This document shows positions 5,541 through 6,567 of a DNA stretch of 6,567 nucleotides, in pieces. The stretch is from SIG440 sp045579055 (GTDB lineage Bacteria; Bacillota; Clostridia; Monoglobales; Monoglobaceae), in assembly GCA_045579055.1 (NCBI GenBank), contig JAZNLK010000186.1:1-6567 (forward strand), given 5' to 3'. Below the pieces are notes generated by a model. That model had not been told where the DNA came from, searched no databases, and saw only the letters and a list, made by a program, of their open reading frames with translations. The number at the start of each line of letters is the position of its first letter. Within the stretch, counting starts at the first letter, position 1. The position numbers were made by a program, and so were the translations under genes.

Positions 5541-6044
5541 TTACGCTTCGCCTTCCATTTTCTTTGCGATAGCGTCCAGAGCTCTGACAAGGTTTCCAAC
5601 AGGAGCCTGCAAGCTGCCCATCATCTTTGAAATAAGAACTTCCTTGCTGGGGATGCTTGCGTAAACCTTAACCTCATCAACGCTGATAACTTTACCTTCA
5701 ACGAAACCGCCTTTGATTTCCAGCTGTTCGTTTGACTTAGCAAAGTCAACAAGAACCTTTGCAGGAGCAACAACATCAGTGCTGCTTGTTGCAAGAGCAG
5801 TGGGACCGTGAAGAACGGGTTCCAACTCCTCCAGACCAACTTCCTTTGCAGCGAAGTTAGTAAGAGTATTCTTTACAATTGTGTATTCAACACCTGCTTC
5901 TCTGAGCTTAGCACGGAGCTCTGTGTCCTGAGCAACCGTAAGACCACGGTAGTCAGCAATAACACCTGCCTGTGCAGCCTGAAGTCTTTCAACCAGGTTA
6001 GCGACGATAGCTTTTTTGCTTTCTAAAACTTTTGCGCTTGGCAT
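5541..6044 (-). CDS. rplJ: Ribosomal protein L10 (uL10)
   Basis: Base of the ribosomal stalk: it binds 23S rRNA next to L11 and carries L7/L12 dimers on its C-terminal helix. The 167 residues are the usual length and contain the family stretch DYRGLTVAQDTELRAKLREAGVEYTIVKNTLTN (31-63), HGPTALATS (79-87) and the L12-binding C-terminal helix (about 145-164, LQAPVGNLVRALDAIAKKME). The ATG at 6042-6044 has AAAGGAGG 8 bases upstream. The longer frame to 6122 runs through the attenuator and is not credible. It leads the rplJ-rplL unit behind its own promoter and an L10 leader, so the L10-L12 complex probably represses its own synthesis. Confidence 0.97.
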   Translation of the reverse strand: MPSAKVLESKKAIVANLVERLQAAQAGVIADYRGLTVAQDTELRAKLREAGVEYTIVKNTLTNFAAKEVGLEELEPVLHGPTALATSSTDVVAPAKVLVDFAKSNEQLEIKGGFVEGKVISVDEVKVYASIPSKEVLISKMMGSLQAPVGNLVRALDAIAKKMEGEA

Positions 6045-6081
6045 ATGAGTTTCCTCCTTTCGAAAAATAACTTCTAAGAAC

Positions 6082-6117
6082 AAATAAATAACCCTCGCAG
6101 ACAAAGAGCGAGGGTTA
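6082..6117 (-). terminator. Attenuator hairpin of the L10 leader
   Basis: On the minus strand TAACCCTCGC (6108-6117) pairs perfectly with GCGAGGGTTA (6089-6098) around a 9-base loop, followed by a U-rich but interrupted tail (TTTATTTGTT). It lies between the L10-binding fold and rplJ. CCTCG in its first arm is complementary to CGAGG in the L10 leader core (near 6160), so the two folds may exclude each other. Confidence 0.82.
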
Positions 6118-6144
6118 ATCACGTAAACAACAAACCAAAATTTG

Positions 6145-6214
6145 TAATTTCGTAAAGTCCTCGGCAGGAATTATGGCAAAGCCACCTGCTGTCTGCGGAA
6201 TTTATTTAATCAAC
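6145..6214 (-). promoter_or_regulatory. L10 leader (autoregulatory RNA)
   Basis: The transcript upstream of rplJ carries the hallmarks of the ribosomal L10 leader: GCAGACAGCAGGTGGC followed after a short hairpin by AATTCCTGCCGAGGAC (core 6151-6200). CAGCAGG pairs with CCTGC-side bases, giving the kink-turn-like fold that L10-L12 is known to bind in Firmicutes. It begins close to the predicted start of transcription and precedes the attenuator. Confidence 0.9.
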
Positions 6215-6220
6215 TTTGAC

Positions 6221-6249
6221 ATTATACCACAGGAAATGCGGTATGTCAA
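6221..6249 (-). promoter_or_regulatory. Consensus promoter of rplJ-rplL
   Basis: TTGACA (6244-6249), a 17-base spacer and TATAAT (6221-6226) match the sigma-A consensus fully. It lies 15 bases beyond the rplA stop. Transcription starting near 6214 would include the whole L10 leader, so rplJ-rplL is driven independently of rplA. Confidence 0.95.
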
Positions 6250-6264
6250 TAGGCAAATCAAAAA

Positions 6265-6567
6265 TTAAGCATCAATTTTTGTTGTGTTAATTTTGATACC
6301 GGGGCCCATAGTAGATGCAACAGTAACAGACTTAAGATACTGACCTTTAGCAGCAGCAGGCTTAGCCTTAACGATAGCACCCATAAGAGCATTGAAGTTT
6401 TCAGCAAGTTTTTCTTTGCCGAAAGAAGCTTTGCCAAGAGGGCAATGGATGATGTTTGTCTTGTCAAGACGGTATTCAATCTTACCTGACTTGATATCAG
6501 CAACCGCACGAGTAACGTCGGGAGTAACAGTACCTGCCTTGGGGCTGGGCATAAGACCCTTAGGACC
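6265..6567 (-). CDS. rplA: Ribosomal protein L1 (uL1), C-terminal part
   Basis: The last 100 residues of L1; the frame is open to the window edge, so about 130 residues lie outside. L1 binds 23S rRNA at the mobile L1 stalk and helps release tRNA from the E site. The visible part begins GPKGLMPSPKAGTVTPDV, the conserved L1 signature, and continues with HCPLGKASF and the closing TMGPGIKINTTKIDA. No good terminator follows; only a 7-bp all-AT dyad (6260-6280) sits at the stop, so some transcripts may continue into the rplJ leader. Confidence 0.97.
   Translation of the reverse strand, partial: GPKGLMPSPKAGTVTPDVTRAVADIKSGKIEYRLDKTNIIHCPLGKASFGKEKLAENFNALMGAIVKAKPAAAKGQYLKSVTVASTMGPGIKINTTKIDA

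Noticed and set aside
6045..6122. N-terminal extension of L10
   Set aside because: It translates the attenuator hairpin and has no binding site; the ATG at 6044 has a strong one.
6260..6280. Terminator at the end of rplA
   Set aside because: Only a 7-bp all-AT stem that lies partly within the coding region; too weak to call.
1..6567. CRISPR array, phage, transposase, toxin-antitoxin or defence genes
   Set aside because: No direct-repeat array, integrase or transposase motifs, or matching small gene pairs are visible; the content is housekeeping.

Overview
The window reads like ordinary core chromosome from a Gram-positive Clostridia-type bacterium (Oscillospiraceae/Ruminococcaceae-like by feel, not proven). 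Supporting signs are strong AGGAGG-type ribosome binding sites, near-consensus sigma-A promoters, an A-type RNase P RNA (Bacilli mostly carry the B type), an AT-rich background, and the rplA-rplJ-rplL order. Nearly everything is on the minus strand; the clear exception is one tRNA gene.

Layout from left to right. Bases 1-100 hold a minus-strand promoter pointing off the left edge. Bases 101-133 are the terminator of rnpB, and 146-491 are the RNase P RNA (rnpB, minus). Next come serA (503-1669) and serC (1685-2764, GTG start), a two-gene serine-biosynthesis operon with a clear promoter at 2810-2838. rnpB follows serA by about 10 bases with no terminator between them. Bases 2905-3731 hold two half-length TauE/SafE-type membrane proteins separated by a 104-base gap that contains a dispersed palindromic repeat. 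A ppx/gppA-family phosphatase follows (3803-4717), with its own promoter and a terminator whose stem contains the ribosome binding site of the next gene. Divergent from it on the plus strand is tRNA-Thr(CGT) at 4863-4938, with a consensus promoter and its own terminator. A perfectly symmetrical terminator (5041-5072) separates it from the converging ribosomal operon: rplL, rplJ, an L10 leader/attenuator with a consensus promoter, and the 3' part of rplA, which runs off the right edge.

How the genes work together. SerA and SerC catalyse the first two steps from 3-phosphoglycerate to phosphoserine; no serB is present here. L10 and L7/L12 form the ribosomal stalk, and their expression is set by the L10 leader. 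rnpB and tRNA-Thr belong to tRNA maturation and translation.

I found no novel multi-gene system. The points most worth a second look are the terminator that overlaps the start of the first TauE half-gene, the pair of half-size transporters, the nested inverted repeats at the serC promoter, and the unusually close serA-rnpB junction.
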